Notes: a model not told the origin generated them from the sequence alone. A stretch of DNA of 50,102 nt from Erysipelotrichaceae bacterium (GCA_017432895.1 JAFRIG010000069.1:1-50102), one strand, 5' to 3'; shown: positions 41,026-49,086, counted from the first letter of the stretch. Made by a program: numbers and translations.

Positions 41026-41340
41026 TTATTTGGCAGCCAGTTTCTTTTCGATCGTGGTGATCAAAGATTTGGGCTGCTTCATTGCGGTCGTGATAGGAAT
41101 ATCAACGATCTTTTTGCCTGCAAAGCGGTTTGCCGAACGGATCGCGATATCGTGAGCGTAGATGACGACATCCGCATTGGCGATATCTTCGGCTGTGAGC
41201 TCGTTTTCAATACCCGCCGAACCCTGTGTTTCGACTTTGATGTTGTGACCAAGCTCTTCAGCGGCTGTCACCAGCTTTTCAGCGACGATGTAAGTGTGGG
41301 CAATGCCCGCGGTGCAAGCTGTTACTGCAACAATGTTCAT
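41026..41340 (-). CDS. PTS EIIB component, fructose family
   Basis: 104 residues. The phosphocysteine loop is VTACTAGIAHTY with Cys9. It passes phosphate from EIIA to the sugar at EIIC. The Shine-Dalgarno AAAGGAG is good. Unlike EIIA and EIIC it lacks the EEEIVDLDID tail. The 135 bp between EIIA and EIIB hold a weak CTCAA/TTGAG stem, possibly an attenuator. Confidence 0.93.
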   Translation of the reverse strand: MNIVAVTACTAGIAHTYIVAEKLVTAAEELGHNIKVETQGSAGIENELTAEDIANADVVIYAHDIAIRSANRFAGKKIVDIPITTAMKQPKSLITTIEKKLAAK

Positions 41341-41475
41341 ATAGAAACTCCTTTCATTATCTTGAATTAGCTTACCTAAATTCTATATTCTTTTAAATCT
41401 CGGTTCAATAAGGTTTGAGTATTTTTTAAGTAAATTGATAAAATTGCTCAATTTTTTGAGTAATTTCTGATCAAC

Positions 41476-42012
41476 TTAGAAGTCGATATCCAGATCGACG
41501 ATCTCTTCCTCGTTCAGCAGCTGATCGACCTCGCCCAGCTGATCATCTTCGCACAGGATCAGATCCAGGATCTCTTCCTTGCTGGAAGCCTGTGACAGCT
41601 TAGTGACTCTGACATCATTACCAAGTTTACCCGCCAGTTCACTTAACAGCATCATGTGGTTCCTGGCGAATTCCGCATCGGCACTGACACAGAACAAGAA
41701 GATCAGATGGCTGTCCTGGAAACCGTCGTCGGACATGCTGGACTCCCAGCGGATCGGATTGACAGTCTTGCCGATCATGATACCGTTTTTCTGGACGCTG
41801 AAGCTCTTGCCATGGGGGATCGAAATACCCGAACCCATGCCGGTCGGACCTTCGGCTTCCCTCTCGTAGATGTCTTTCACAAAGACATCGACATCATTGA
41901 TATAACCGTTCTTGAGTAAGACATTTGCCATATAGTGCAATACTTCATCCTTGGTATTGCCCTGCACCTCAAGATCGATAATATCCGCGTTCAAGATCTC
42001 ATTCAAAGGCAT
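41476..42012 (-). CDS. PTS EIIA component, fructose/mannitol family
   Basis: 178 residues. The phosphohistidine site is GSGISIPHGKS (His67). The EIIA domain covers about 1-150; an acidic extension follows and ends in EEEIVDLDIDF. The extension makes it about 25 residues longer than a plain EIIA. It is the first of the three PTS genes after the DeoR regulator. Phosphate comes from HPr. Confidence 0.93.
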   Translation of the reverse strand: MPLNEILNADIIDLEVQGNTKDEVLHYMANVLLKNGYINDVDVFVKDIYEREAEGPTGMGSGISIPHGKSFSVQKNGIMIGKTVNPIRWESSMSDDGFQDSHLIFLFCVSADAEFARNHMMLLSELAGKLGNDVRVTKLSQASSKEEILDLILCEDDQLGEVDQLLNEEEIVDLDIDF

Positions 42013-42074
42013 ATATTATTGTTCCTCCTTTTTTATATCCCTATCTTAATCTATATAATCCCATTATTCCATCT

Positions 42075-42830
42075 TCAGTAAATGATCTCGATCTGCCGAC
42101 TCTCAAAGAAATTCATGTATTTCTCACTCGGACGCTGATCGGTGATGATGGCCTTGATGCCCGAAAAATCGGCGAAATGATTGTATGCGACCAGATCGAA
42201 TTTGGAATGATCAGCCACGATATAACTGGCATTGCTTTGACTTATGACATGGCGTTTCATAGCCCCTTCATAGAGATTGGTATTGGTCAAAGACTTGCTG
42301 GTGGAAATACCCACCGTGGAAATGAAGGCCTTGTTGTAGTTATAGGGATAGAAGCTTGAATCGACGATGAAAGTTCCATATTCCTGCTGGATGACTCCAC
42401 CCACACAGATACCTGTCAGATTGGGCATATATCTTAATTCGTTCATGACATCAAGACAATGCGAGATGACGGTCACGTTCTTGAGGTCCTTCATGTAATG
42501 TAACATCCGGTAGACCGTTGAACCCGAATCGATGAAGATGACATCGCCATCTTCGACCAAAGAAGCCGCCAGCTTGCCGACATACTCCTTTTCTTCCGTA
42601 AACGACTCGTTTCGTTTGGAAACCGGACCCACCGAAGAGATCGAATCCTGTTTCTTGTCATATACGACACCGCCATAGACCTTGGAGATCTGTCCCTGTT
42701 TCTCAAAGATATCCAGGTCTCTTCTTAATGTCTGAATGGAGATATTGAATTTATCGAGCAGTTCTTCATTTCGCACTGAACCCTTGCGCTCGATATATTC
42801 CAGCATCTCTTTCTGCCTATCATATTTCAT
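42075..42830 (-). CDS. DeoR-family transcriptional regulator
   Basis: 251 residues from MKYDRQKEMLEYIERKG; the frame extends 50 codons upstream but that part has no family character. The N-terminal winged helix is NEELLDKFNISIQTLRRDL (about 20-38), and the sugar-phosphate sensing domain has IDSGSTVYRM and the later VADHSKFD. It should repress the PTS-aldolase operon, and perhaps the divergent dehydrogenase, and be released by a sugar phosphate. A TATATAAT box precedes it. Confidence 0.9.
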   Translation of the reverse strand: MKYDRQKEMLEYIERKGSVRNEELLDKFNISIQTLRRDLDIFEKQGQISKVYGGVVYDKKQDSISSVGPVSKRNESFTEEKEYVGKLAASLVEDGDVIFIDSGSTVYRMLHYMKDLKNVTVISHCLDVMNELRYMPNLTGICVGGVIQQEYGTFIVDSSFYPYNYNKAFISTVGISTSKSLTNTNLYEGAMKRHVISQSNASYIVADHSKFDLVAYNHFADFSGIKAIITDQRPSEKYMNFFESRQIEIIY

Positions 42831-42881
42831 ATACTTATACCACCTACCTAAATTATATAAGAATTGCTCATGAAGTGACCA

Positions 42882-42947
42882 TTTTTTTGGAAAATTACGC
42901 TTAAACTGCTCCAAAAAGTTCCAAAATACCCTCTCAGGAAGTACAAT
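42882..42947 (+). promoter_or_regulatory. Divergent promoter region with TCCAAAA motifs
   Basis: TTCCAA (42919-42924) and TACAAT (42942-42947), 17 bp apart, form the likely promoter of the dehydrogenase. TCCAAAA occurs at 42910 and 42920, and its complement TTTTGGA at 42885, making a candidate operator for the adjacent DeoR protein. Confidence 0.5.
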
Positions 42948-42973
42948 ATATACGAAACACAAGGAGAAAAACC

Positions 42974-44125
42974 ATGGCAAACACCTTTCTTACTCCCAAA
43001 ATGATCATTTCCGGCCAAAATGCTTTGTCCGACAGCGCCAATGAACTGTCCAAAATGGGCAAAAAGGCCTTTATCGTCACCGATACGACGATGTTAAAGC
43101 TAGGCAACCTCGCCAAACTCACAAATATCCTCGATCAAAACAAAACCGCATATACCATCTTTGCGGAAGTAAACTTTGAACCCGATGACGTCATCGTCAT
43201 CAAAGGTGCAAACCTCTATAAAGAAAATAACTGCGACCACCTGATCGCCTTAGGCGGCGGATCCCCCATCGATACGGCCAAAGCCATCAGTGTCTTACTT
43301 TCATCGGATGATCCCTTGTCTTCCTATATGGGCAAGATCATCGACATCAATAGACCGGCCTTAGCCGCTATTCCGACCACCGCCGGAACCGGTTCGGAAG
43401 CCACCAAGTTCACGATCATCAACGATACGGCTTCCAAGGTCAAGATGTTACTGACCGGACCCTGTCTGATCCCCGATCTGGCCATCATCGACCCCATCTT
43501 TACCAGTACCGCACCTAAATCGGTCACTTCCCATACCGGCATCGATGCCTTATGTCATGCGGTGGAATCCTACACTTCCCGCAAGTCCCAGCCTTTATCC
43601 GACAGCTTTGCCCTAAGTGCGATAAGCAGGATCTTTAACAATCTAAAGAAATGCTATGAAAACGGAAATGATATTGAAGCCCGCATTCAGATGTCTTTAG
43701 CCGCTTTAGAAGCCGGGATCTCCTTCAACAACTCTTCCGTCACCATCGTCCATGGCATGTCCAGACCCATGGGTGCTTTATTCCATGTGCCTCATGGCCT
43801 TTCCAATGCGATGCTGTTGGAGGAATGCATGAACTATGCGGTAGAAGGAGCCTATGATCGCTTTGCGCAGATCGCCAGACACCTCAATCTCACTGCTTCC
43901 AGTGATGACAAGCAAGCAGCCCATATCTTCCTTGATAAATTAAGTGAATTGCTGAATGATCTCCATGTTCCGACCATGTCGGAATACGGCATCGATAAAG
44001 AAGAATACTTCAACAATATCGATAAGATGGCCCATGATGCCTATGCCTCCGGCTCACCTTCCAATACTATCAGGGAAGTATCCGTAGAGGATATGGTCGA
44101 ACTGTATAAAAAGATCTACCGTTAA
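42974..44125 (+). CDS. Iron-containing alcohol dehydrogenase (group III)
   Basis: 383 residues. The NAD(P) loop is GGGSPIDTAK (about 95-104). Metal-binding region: HTGIDALCHAVESYTS (Asp, His), then VHGMSRPMGALFHVPHG with two His ligands. The overall match is to 1,3-propanediol/4-hydroxybutyrate/lactaldehyde-type dehydrogenases. A strong Shine-Dalgarno AAGGAGA. Divergent from the DeoR gene and probably regulated with it, perhaps reducing aldehydes made by the aldolase pathway. Confidence 0.93.
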   Translation: MANTFLTPKMIISGQNALSDSANELSKMGKKAFIVTDTTMLKLGNLAKLTNILDQNKTAYTIFAEVNFEPDDVIVIKGANLYKENNCDHLIALGGGSPIDTAKAISVLLSSDDPLSSYMGKIIDINRPALAAIPTTAGTGSEATKFTIINDTASKVKMLLTGPCLIPDLAIIDPIFTSTAPKSVTSHTGIDALCHAVESYTSRKSQPLSDSFALSAISRIFNNLKKCYENGNDIEARIQMSLAALEAGISFNNSSVTIVHGMSRPMGALFHVPHGLSNAMLLEECMNYAVEGAYDRFAQIARHLNLTASSDDKQAAHIFLDKLSELLNDLHVPTMSEYGIDKEEYFNNIDKMAHDAYASGSPSNTIREVSVEDMVELYKKIYR

Positions 44126-44155
44126 TTCTGTTAAGATAGTGATGAGGTGAACCCT

Positions 44156-44806
44156 ATGGAACAATCCAGCAATCTCAATCTGTTTCTATATGTGATAGTC
44201 GGCTTTACGGCTCTGTTATTCCTTTTCAGAGCGGCTTTGAGCTATCCCCGCTACAAGAAGTCGATCTATCCCCATCTCTATGACAACTACCTGATCGACT
44301 ACTACTACAAACTCAACGTCTTTCAGGATGCTTCCAAATCGGCCAAACTCAAGAAACTGATCGGCTATCATCGCATCGTCTATGCCTCGATCGCCGATAA
44401 ACAAGGCAAACTGGCTGCCCAGATCGTGACCATCATCCATGCCAAGGGCATTCTTTCCATCGCCCATCTGAATACTTCCGGTTCCATCAGCGGCAACGAT
44501 TCCGGAAACTGGACCATCCGAAGAAGCGAGGAAGGCCAGGAAAAGAAATACAAGATCGAAAACCCGGTCATCTACCTCAGGGAATACATCTCCCATTTGT
44601 CCCAGGTCTTGGAAGATAGAAGAGTTCAAAGCGCCATCGCCTTAAATGATGAATGCGATACTTCCAACATCCACTCCAATTTCAAGATCGTAAAGTACTC
44701 GCAGCTTGATGAACTCATCAAACAAGCCGATTGCAGCTACGGTCTCAACGATACGGAGATCGATGAGATCTTCACTAAACTGGGCGGCAAGATCGACCGC
44801 AAGTAA
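44156..44806 (+). CDS. Membrane-anchored NERD-like protein
   Basis: 216 residues from MEQSSNLNLF; GAGGTGA lies upstream. A single N-terminal membrane helix (about 8-26) precedes a soluble domain. The middle part (GILSIAHLNTSGSISG, then WTIRRSEEGQEKK, then ENPVIYLREYISHL) resembles NERD domains, which are related to nucleases, but the catalytic Asp/Gln/Lys pattern is not convincing. It follows the dehydrogenase closely. Function unknown. Confidence 0.55.
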   Translation: MEQSSNLNLFLYVIVGFTALLFLFRAALSYPRYKKSIYPHLYDNYLIDYYYKLNVFQDASKSAKLKKLIGYHRIVYASIADKQGKLAAQIVTIIHAKGILSIAHLNTSGSISGNDSGNWTIRRSEEGQEKKYKIENPVIYLREYISHLSQVLEDRRVQSAIALNDECDTSNIHSNFKIVKYSQLDELIKQADCSYGLNDTEIDEIFTKLGGKIDRK

Positions 44807-44808
44807 AC

Positions 44809-44829
44809 AAGGACTATCACAGTCCTTTT
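44809..44829. terminator. Bidirectional terminator
   Basis: AAGGACT-ATCAC-AGTCCTT with TTTTC on the plus side. It separates the NERD-like gene from the convergent 54-residue gene. Confidence 0.75.
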
Positions 44830-44830
44830 C

Positions 44831-44995
44831 TCATGCCTGGGAAACTTTGGTCTTTGTTTCAGGTCTTTGATATGGAAACCAGGGCAGTTCAAAACCATCC
44901 GACTCCGCCTGTTCATGCAGGCGATAGTCATCCTTAAGTTCCTCATCGCTCCAGCCCAAACGCTTCATCTCCCGGATATATTCCTTAAACGACAT
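44831..44995 (-). CDS. Hypothetical 54-residue protein
   Basis: Begins MSFKEYIREMKRLGWSDEEL with an excellent Shine-Dalgarno (AAAGGAGG, 6 nt before the ATG). It overlaps the end of the upstream zinc-ribbon gene by 11 nt, so it is coupled to it. Amphipathic helix at the start, then an acidic region and a Trp/Pro segment (ELPWFPYQRPETK). No family recognised. Confidence 0.75.
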   Translation of the reverse strand: MSFKEYIREMKRLGWSDEELKDDYRLHEQAESDGFELPWFPYQRPETKTKVSQA

Positions 44996-45320
44996 CCTGA
45001 CCTCCTTTGAGATGATATTCCTGCATGGCCTTAAGGAAACCCTTATCCAAAGGATAGGCTGAACTTTGACCTAAAATATGCCTTGAACCGCAAAACGGAC
45101 AACGACCCAGGCCATCTTCATCAAATCTCACATCGTTAGCCAGAAAGACGACAAGACAGCCATAACATCCGCATAGCAGCGACCGGCATAGCTCTTCTTT
45201 CCGGTTATCCGCAAACCTGTTCGCATTTACTAACATGCTTAACGTATACAAATTCTTCTTCATAAGTTCATGATAGGACTTTATGAAAGAAAGCCTGTCC
45301 ATTATTTCGGACAGCATCAT
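44985..45320 (-). CDS. Hypothetical protein with zinc-ribbon-like cysteines
   Basis: 111 residues. The N-terminal half is helical. Cys-rich segments LCGCYGC (about 49-55) and GRCPFCGS (about 73-80) look like a zinc ribbon. No Shine-Dalgarno is seen at the first ATG; internal Met residues at codons 7 and 20 are alternatives. It is divergent from the glyoxalase gene and followed by the coupled 54-residue gene. Confidence 0.65.
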   Translation of the reverse strand: MMLSEIMDRLSFIKSYHELMKKNLYTLSMLVNANRFADNRKEELCRSLLCGCYGCLVVFLANDVRFDEDGLGRCPFCGSRHILGQSSAYPLDKGFLKAMQEYHLKGGQDVV

Positions 45321-45338
45321 TCAAAAAAGGAGCTAACC

Positions 45339-45707
45339 ATGATCAACTCATCCATCGTCTTTCTGCCTGTAAACGACATAAACAGGACCTACCGTTTCTA
45401 TCACGAGATCCTGGGTCTTCCCGTCTTTCAGAAACAGGGTGAAAACCTCTACATATTCGATACGGGCTATGGCTATTGGGGCTTTTGTCAATATGATGAC
45501 GACAGAGCTCCTTTATCGGGAAACAAAGGCGTCTGTCTTTCCCTGAACCTCAATGACAATGAAGAAGTACTAAGCAGATACGAAGAACTAAAAGACAAAG
45601 TGGAAATATATAAAAAACCGTCCAGACATCCCGTCTTTCCGGTCTATTCCTTCTTCATCTATGATCCCGACCATTATCTGGTCGAATTCCAGAAGATCAG
45701 TTCTTGA
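45339..45707 (+). CDS. Glyoxalase/VOC superfamily protein
   Basis: 122 residues from MINSSIVFLPV; AAGGAG is 6 nt before this ATG, while the upstream frame overlaps the divergent gene. VOC pattern: VNDINRTYRFYHEILGLPVF at the first betaalphabeta unit, and FFIYDPDHYLVEFQ at the second with the terminal Glu ligand. Metal ligands at other positions are not clear, so it may be a metal-free binder (e.g. drug resistance) or a dioxygenase-like enzyme. It overlaps the convergent plsY-like gene by 11 bp. Confidence 0.85.
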   Translation: MINSSIVFLPVNDINRTYRFYHEILGLPVFQKQGENLYIFDTGYGYWGFCQYDDDRAPLSGNKGVCLSLNLNDNEEVLSRYEELKDKVEIYKKPSRHPVFPVYSFFIYDPDHYLVEFQKISS

Positions 45708-46302
45708 TCTTCTTCTTTTTATCGATCACCCCGATCTCTTCGTGATTGATGATCCTTTTGATATTGACCCGGTGTTTGTAACCTATAAGCAAAGCGATCG
45801 CCGCAAAAATAAGCACGATCCTTATATCCGCCTTCATATACAGATAATAGAACGGCGGGATCAGAATGACCGTAAGCGTCGCCAGAACGATATAGTTGGT
45901 CGTAAAGCTAATGATAACCGTTAAAATACAGACAACGATCGCCAGTTTCCAGTTTACCGCCACCAGCAGACCGATAAAACTCGCAAAACCCTTTCCGCCC
46001 TTAAAACCCATATAAAACGGAAAGATATGGTCCACGATGACCATCGCTCCCGCAAGATAAGGGATCACTTCATTATCAGGGAAAAGATAGGCGCACAGTT
46101 TCATGGCCATGATCGCCTTGAACATGTCACACAGACCCGTAAATACCCCGGCTGCCCAGCCGAAATTCACTTTGATGTTGCTGGCACCGGCATTCATGCT
46201 TCCCCTTTCACGGATATCGAAACCATGAGCTTTAGCGTAAAAATAAGCTGTATTGAAACTTCCGATAAGATAAGAGATCAATGATGTAATAATGTAACTC
46301 AT
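45697..46302 (-). CDS. Glycerol-3-phosphate acyltransferase, PlsY-like
   Basis: 201 residues from MSYIITSLISYLIG, about five membrane segments. The three PlsY motifs are present with changes: GSFNTAYF (usually GSIPTGY), RGSMNAGASNI (usually GSGNxGATN) and FKGGKGFAS. PlsY moves an acyl group from acyl phosphate to glycerol-3-phosphate in phospholipid synthesis. The changes and the length suggest a second, diverged copy rather than the housekeeping one. The start has no clear Shine-Dalgarno. Confidence 0.85.
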   Translation of the reverse strand: MSYIITSLISYLIGSFNTAYFYAKAHGFDIRERGSMNAGASNIKVNFGWAAGVFTGLCDMFKAIMAMKLCAYLFPDNEVIPYLAGAMVIVDHIFPFYMGFKGGKGFASFIGLLVAVNWKLAIVVCILTVIISFTTNYIVLATLTVILIPPFYYLYMKADIRIVLIFAAIALLIGYKHRVNIKRIINHEEIGVIDKKKKIKN

Positions 46303-46372
46303 AAAGATATTATTGTATTTCTTTTCTTTTTTTGTAAATAAAGTATCGTTTTTCAAAACAAATCATGATAGC

Positions 46373-46420
46373 GATAATTGGCTTTATGTGGTCTAAAAAG
46401 TATAGATAAAGCCAATTATC
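46373..46420. repeat. 48-bp palindromic unit 1 before ATPase 2
   Basis: Perfect 15-bp arms GATAATTGGCTTTAT (46373-46387) and ATAAAGCCAATTATC (46406-46420), 18-nt centre beginning GTGGT and ending TATAG. Confidence 0.95.
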
Positions 46421-46435
46421 AGCCATTTTTCCCGA

Positions 46436-46483
46436 GATAATTGGCTTTATGTGGTATTATTTATATAGATAAAGCCAATTATC
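46436..46483. repeat. 48-bp palindromic unit 2 before ATPase 2
   Basis: Same 15-bp arms (46436-46450 and 46469-46483), and the centre keeps GTGGT and TATAG while the middle differs. The period to unit 1 is 63 bp, six helical turns. It ends directly at the GGAGGTG Shine-Dalgarno of ATPase 2 and contains TATTAT-like -10 sequence. Confidence 0.95.
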
Positions 46484-46497
46484 GGAGGTGTATTAAC

Positions 46498-47907
46498 ATG
46501 GTCGGAAGAGAATTTGAGAAAAAAGAACTGGAATATTATTTATCTACAAACAAAGCAGAATTCCTGGTCGTTTATGGGCGAAGAAGAGTAGGAAAGACTT
46601 ATCTGGTCAAAGAGTTTTTTCATGATTCTTTTTCTTTCTACACGACAGGTGTAGCAAATACGAATAAATCCGGTCAGCTTGCCGTCTTTAACAGAAGTCT
46701 CATCGAGTATGGTTCTTCGAAAAAGAAAGTCCCAAGTGACTGGTTCGAAGCCTTCGAAAGGCTCAAAGAACTGCTTATCAACAGCGAAACTCTTTCTGAA
46801 ACGGGAAGAAAAGTTGTCTTCCTGGATGAAGTTCCCTGGATGGATTCTCCGAGATCCGATTTTAAGACAGCCCTCGACTTTTTCTGGAATACCTGGGCTT
46901 CCCGTCAAAACGATCTGCTGCTGATAGTATGCGGATCAGCCACCTCATGGATTATCGATAACATTATCAAAGACAGCGGTGGTTTCTATAACCGCATCAC
47001 CGGCAGACTCCACATCAAACCATTTACTCTTTCCGAATGTGAAAAACTGCTTCAAAGCAACGGTGTCGATTTTACCAGAAACCAGATCGTCAGAGCCTAT
47101 ATGGTATTTGGAGGGATCCCTTACTATCTTAACTACCTGCGTCCCCGATCAAGTCTTACCCAAAATCTCGATAATCTCTTCTTTTCAGAGAATGCACCTT
47201 TAAGAAACGAATTCAAAGAACTGTTTTCTTCATTATTCAGAAAGTCCGACGATTATGTCCGTATCATCAGGAAACTCTCGGAAAAGAAGATCGGCATGAC
47301 CAGAAAAGAATTGCTGGAAGAACTGAAAATGACAAACTCCGGCAACTTCAGCAAATACCTTGATGAACTTGAACAATGCGGTTTTCTACGCAAGTACTTC
47401 AACAATAGAAACAAAAAAAGAGAGGCGATCTATCAGTTGATCGACCCTCTTACGATCTTCTGTCTGACTTTCATAGAAAACAAAACCTGCGACTCCTGGC
47501 AGAAATACGCCAATACTCAGGCCTATGATGTCTGGTGCGGATTCGCTTTTGAAAGAGTCTGCCTATTGCATACCAGGCAGATCAAAGAAGCCTTAAAGAT
47601 CGCCGGAATCATTTCCCATGAATACGCGTGGCGAAGCAAAGATCCCACAAACAAGGCTCAGATCGATATGGTGATCGACAGAGATGACGATGTTATAAAT
47701 CTGTGTGAAATAAAGTTTTCAAAAGACGAATACGTTATCAGCGGTGCATATGCGAAAAAACTGCTGAACAGAAAAGAACTGTTTATTCAGGAGACCGGCA
47801 CAAGAAAAGCCGTCTATCTGACTATGATCACCTCTTTTGGTCTAAAGAGGAACGAACATTCCGAGATCATTGCCAACAGCCTTGATGAAGAAGCACTGTT
47901 TTTGTGA
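46498..47907 (+). CDS. AAA+ ATPase with C-terminal PD-(D/E)XK (DUF234-like) domain, copy 2
   Basis: 469 residues from MVGREFEKKE; GGAGGTG is upstream of this ATG, while a longer TTG frame would run through the palindrome. Walker A GRRRVGKT (27-34), Walker B VVFLDEVPW (Asp110, Glu111), winged helix about 245-310, nuclease-like core Glu352, Asp390 (QIDMVIDR) and Glu404-x-Lys406 (CEIKF). It is co-linear with the ATPase at 11834 over its whole length. Two tandem palindromes form its leader. The gene ends 25 bp from a truncated nucleotidyltransferase gene. Role unknown; a mobile or defence-type function is possible. Confidence 0.85.
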   Translation: MVGREFEKKELEYYLSTNKAEFLVVYGRRRVGKTYLVKEFFHDSFSFYTTGVANTNKSGQLAVFNRSLIEYGSSKKKVPSDWFEAFERLKELLINSETLSETGRKVVFLDEVPWMDSPRSDFKTALDFFWNTWASRQNDLLLIVCGSATSWIIDNIIKDSGGFYNRITGRLHIKPFTLSECEKLLQSNGVDFTRNQIVRAYMVFGGIPYYLNYLRPRSSLTQNLDNLFFSENAPLRNEFKELFSSLFRKSDDYVRIIRKLSEKKIGMTRKELLEELKMTNSGNFSKYLDELEQCGFLRKYFNNRNKKREAIYQLIDPLTIFCLTFIENKTCDSWQKYANTQAYDVWCGFAFERVCLLHTRQIKEALKIAGIISHEYAWRSKDPTNKAQIDMVIDRDDDVINLCEIKFSKDEYVISGAYAKKLLNRKELFIQETGTRKAVYLTMITSFGLKRNEHSEIIANSLDEEALFL

Positions 47908-47932
47908 TTCGTGTTTTAATCGCTGATCGTTT

Positions 47933-48202
47933 TCATAAAAAGGCATTGAGTTCATCCCAGCCGCTGATATCATAGAAATCATTCAGTTCCCATTCGATGA
48001 CATCCCTGATACCCTCAAGTTTGAGATAATCAGCAATATCATTTCTCTTATAGACGAAGCGGACATCGTAGTCTGAATCAGCAGAAGCAAAGCCCCAGGT
48101 TCTTGAACCAGACTCCACCGCAAAAAGAACAGTGACATTTTCTTCCTGTTCTATTTCCTCCAGTTTCTTTTTGATCTCCCTGATTATCTCTTCTTCTTTC
48201 AT
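47933..48202 (-). pseudogene. Truncated RlaP-type nucleotidyltransferase
   Basis: 89 residues matching only the N-terminal part of the RlaP/PF10127 family: VESGSRTWGFASADSDYDVRF, split as ESGSRTWGF and ADSDYDVRF with the two catalytic Asp, then RDVIEWELNDFYDISGW. Full proteins are near 250 residues; this one stops abruptly after DELNAFL. The missing part would lie where ATPase 2 now ends, which points to loss by insertion or deletion. Confidence 0.75.
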
Positions 48203-48218
48203 AAACCTGTTCCTGAAA

Positions 48219-48808
48219 CTATCTTTTGACTCCCGTGATCAGATACATCTTCTCATCGGAAATCGTCTTCGTTACTTCAAGATGACCTTCGAACAGCTTT
48301 CTCATCTCATTCAGATCGGGTAAGAGCTTTGAAACATGCTGAACATTGTCATGATGCATATTGAGCCTTTCCCTGCTCATGCCATGGGCAATCGTAAGAC
48401 TGCCGCCTTTATTGAGACTATTGACCAGATTAGTGATCAGACCCTGCGGATCAAAGAAATGCGGAAAAGCATTGTAAATGATGATGCAATCAAACATTTT
48501 TCATAGGCACAAGTCATCGCATTATCGCAGATGATCCTAACGTTTTCATTTTTAAACTTGCCGGCTGCGATCTCAGCCATCTTCGGTGAAATATCGATAC
48601 CCGTTACACTTTCAAAATCACGCTTTAAATAGTAAGGTATCAGTACCCCTGTTCCACAGGCTACATCCAGCACTTTCTTTCCCTTTTCAACTCCTGCACT
48701 GTCAAGGATGATCCTGACGATCTCATCGTCGATCACCATACGTTCATCCCAAACCTCAGCCCAGGAATCAAAGAATTCAATGATCTCTATTTCCGACATC
48801 TTTTTCAT
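48219..48808 (-). pseudogene. SAM-dependent methyltransferase, frameshifted
   Basis: The first frame (from 48808) carries VLDVACGTGVLIPYYL, the SAM-binding motif I, and GIDISPKM. It goes out of phase at an A5 run (48497-48501). The other frame continues at once with MFDCIIIYNAFPHFFDPQGL and the family C-terminus to 48219. One extra A would restore an intact protein of about 196 residues. This could be a real mutation, phase variation, a -1 slip or a sequence error. Confidence 0.8.
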
Positions 48809-48838
48809 ACCTGCTTACAATTAATATTATAAGAAAAT

Positions 48839-48912
48839 TGGTCGTCTTGCCCGGTTATGCTCCGGGATCTGGCGCTTATAAGGCGTCTGCTCTGCTATTA
48901 AGCTACAAGACA
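48839..48912 (-). tRNA. tRNA-like gene, anticodon UAU, lacking elbow consensus
   Basis: 74 nt with encoded CCA fold into a cloverleaf: acceptor 7 bp (first pair U-G), D stem GCTT/GAGC, anticodon stem 5 bp with one A-C mismatch, loop CTTATAA (anticodon TAT, AUA/Ile), variable AGAT, T stem CCCGG/CCGGG. The D loop AATAGCA lacks the GG pair, and the T loop AGCATAA lacks the TTC and A58 consensus, so the normal D-T loop contacts are gone. It may be a decayed tRNA or one with a special role. Confidence 0.6.
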
Positions 48913-49086
48913 ACAGAAATAAGCCTCCGTTTATTCATAAGATGACTTATTTTGCATAACATCTGTTTTATTTCTCTTCAAAAACCAGTTACGCATTTTA
49001 TAAATGGATCGTTTTTTATGAGCTAATTCGAAACGTCAATAATCATCTTGTATTATAATTAAATTACAAGAAAGGGGAAGATCATA
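48913..49086. other. AT-rich intergenic region
   Basis: No gene seen. On the minus strand TTGAAG and TATGCA, 17 bp apart, could be a weak promoter for the tRNA-like gene. On the plus strand TATAAT lies before the toxin-antitoxin operon. Confidence 0.4.

Noticed and set aside
42831-42980. 50-codon N-terminal extension of the DeoR regulator
   Set aside because: It crosses the promoter region and the divergent gene's leader, has no family similarity, and a proper start with an upstream AGGTGG exists at 42830.
44737-44946. 69-codon minus-strand frame
   Set aside because: It overlaps the NERD-like gene and the 54-residue gene in another frame and lacks a ribosome-binding site; the 54-residue frame has a perfect one.
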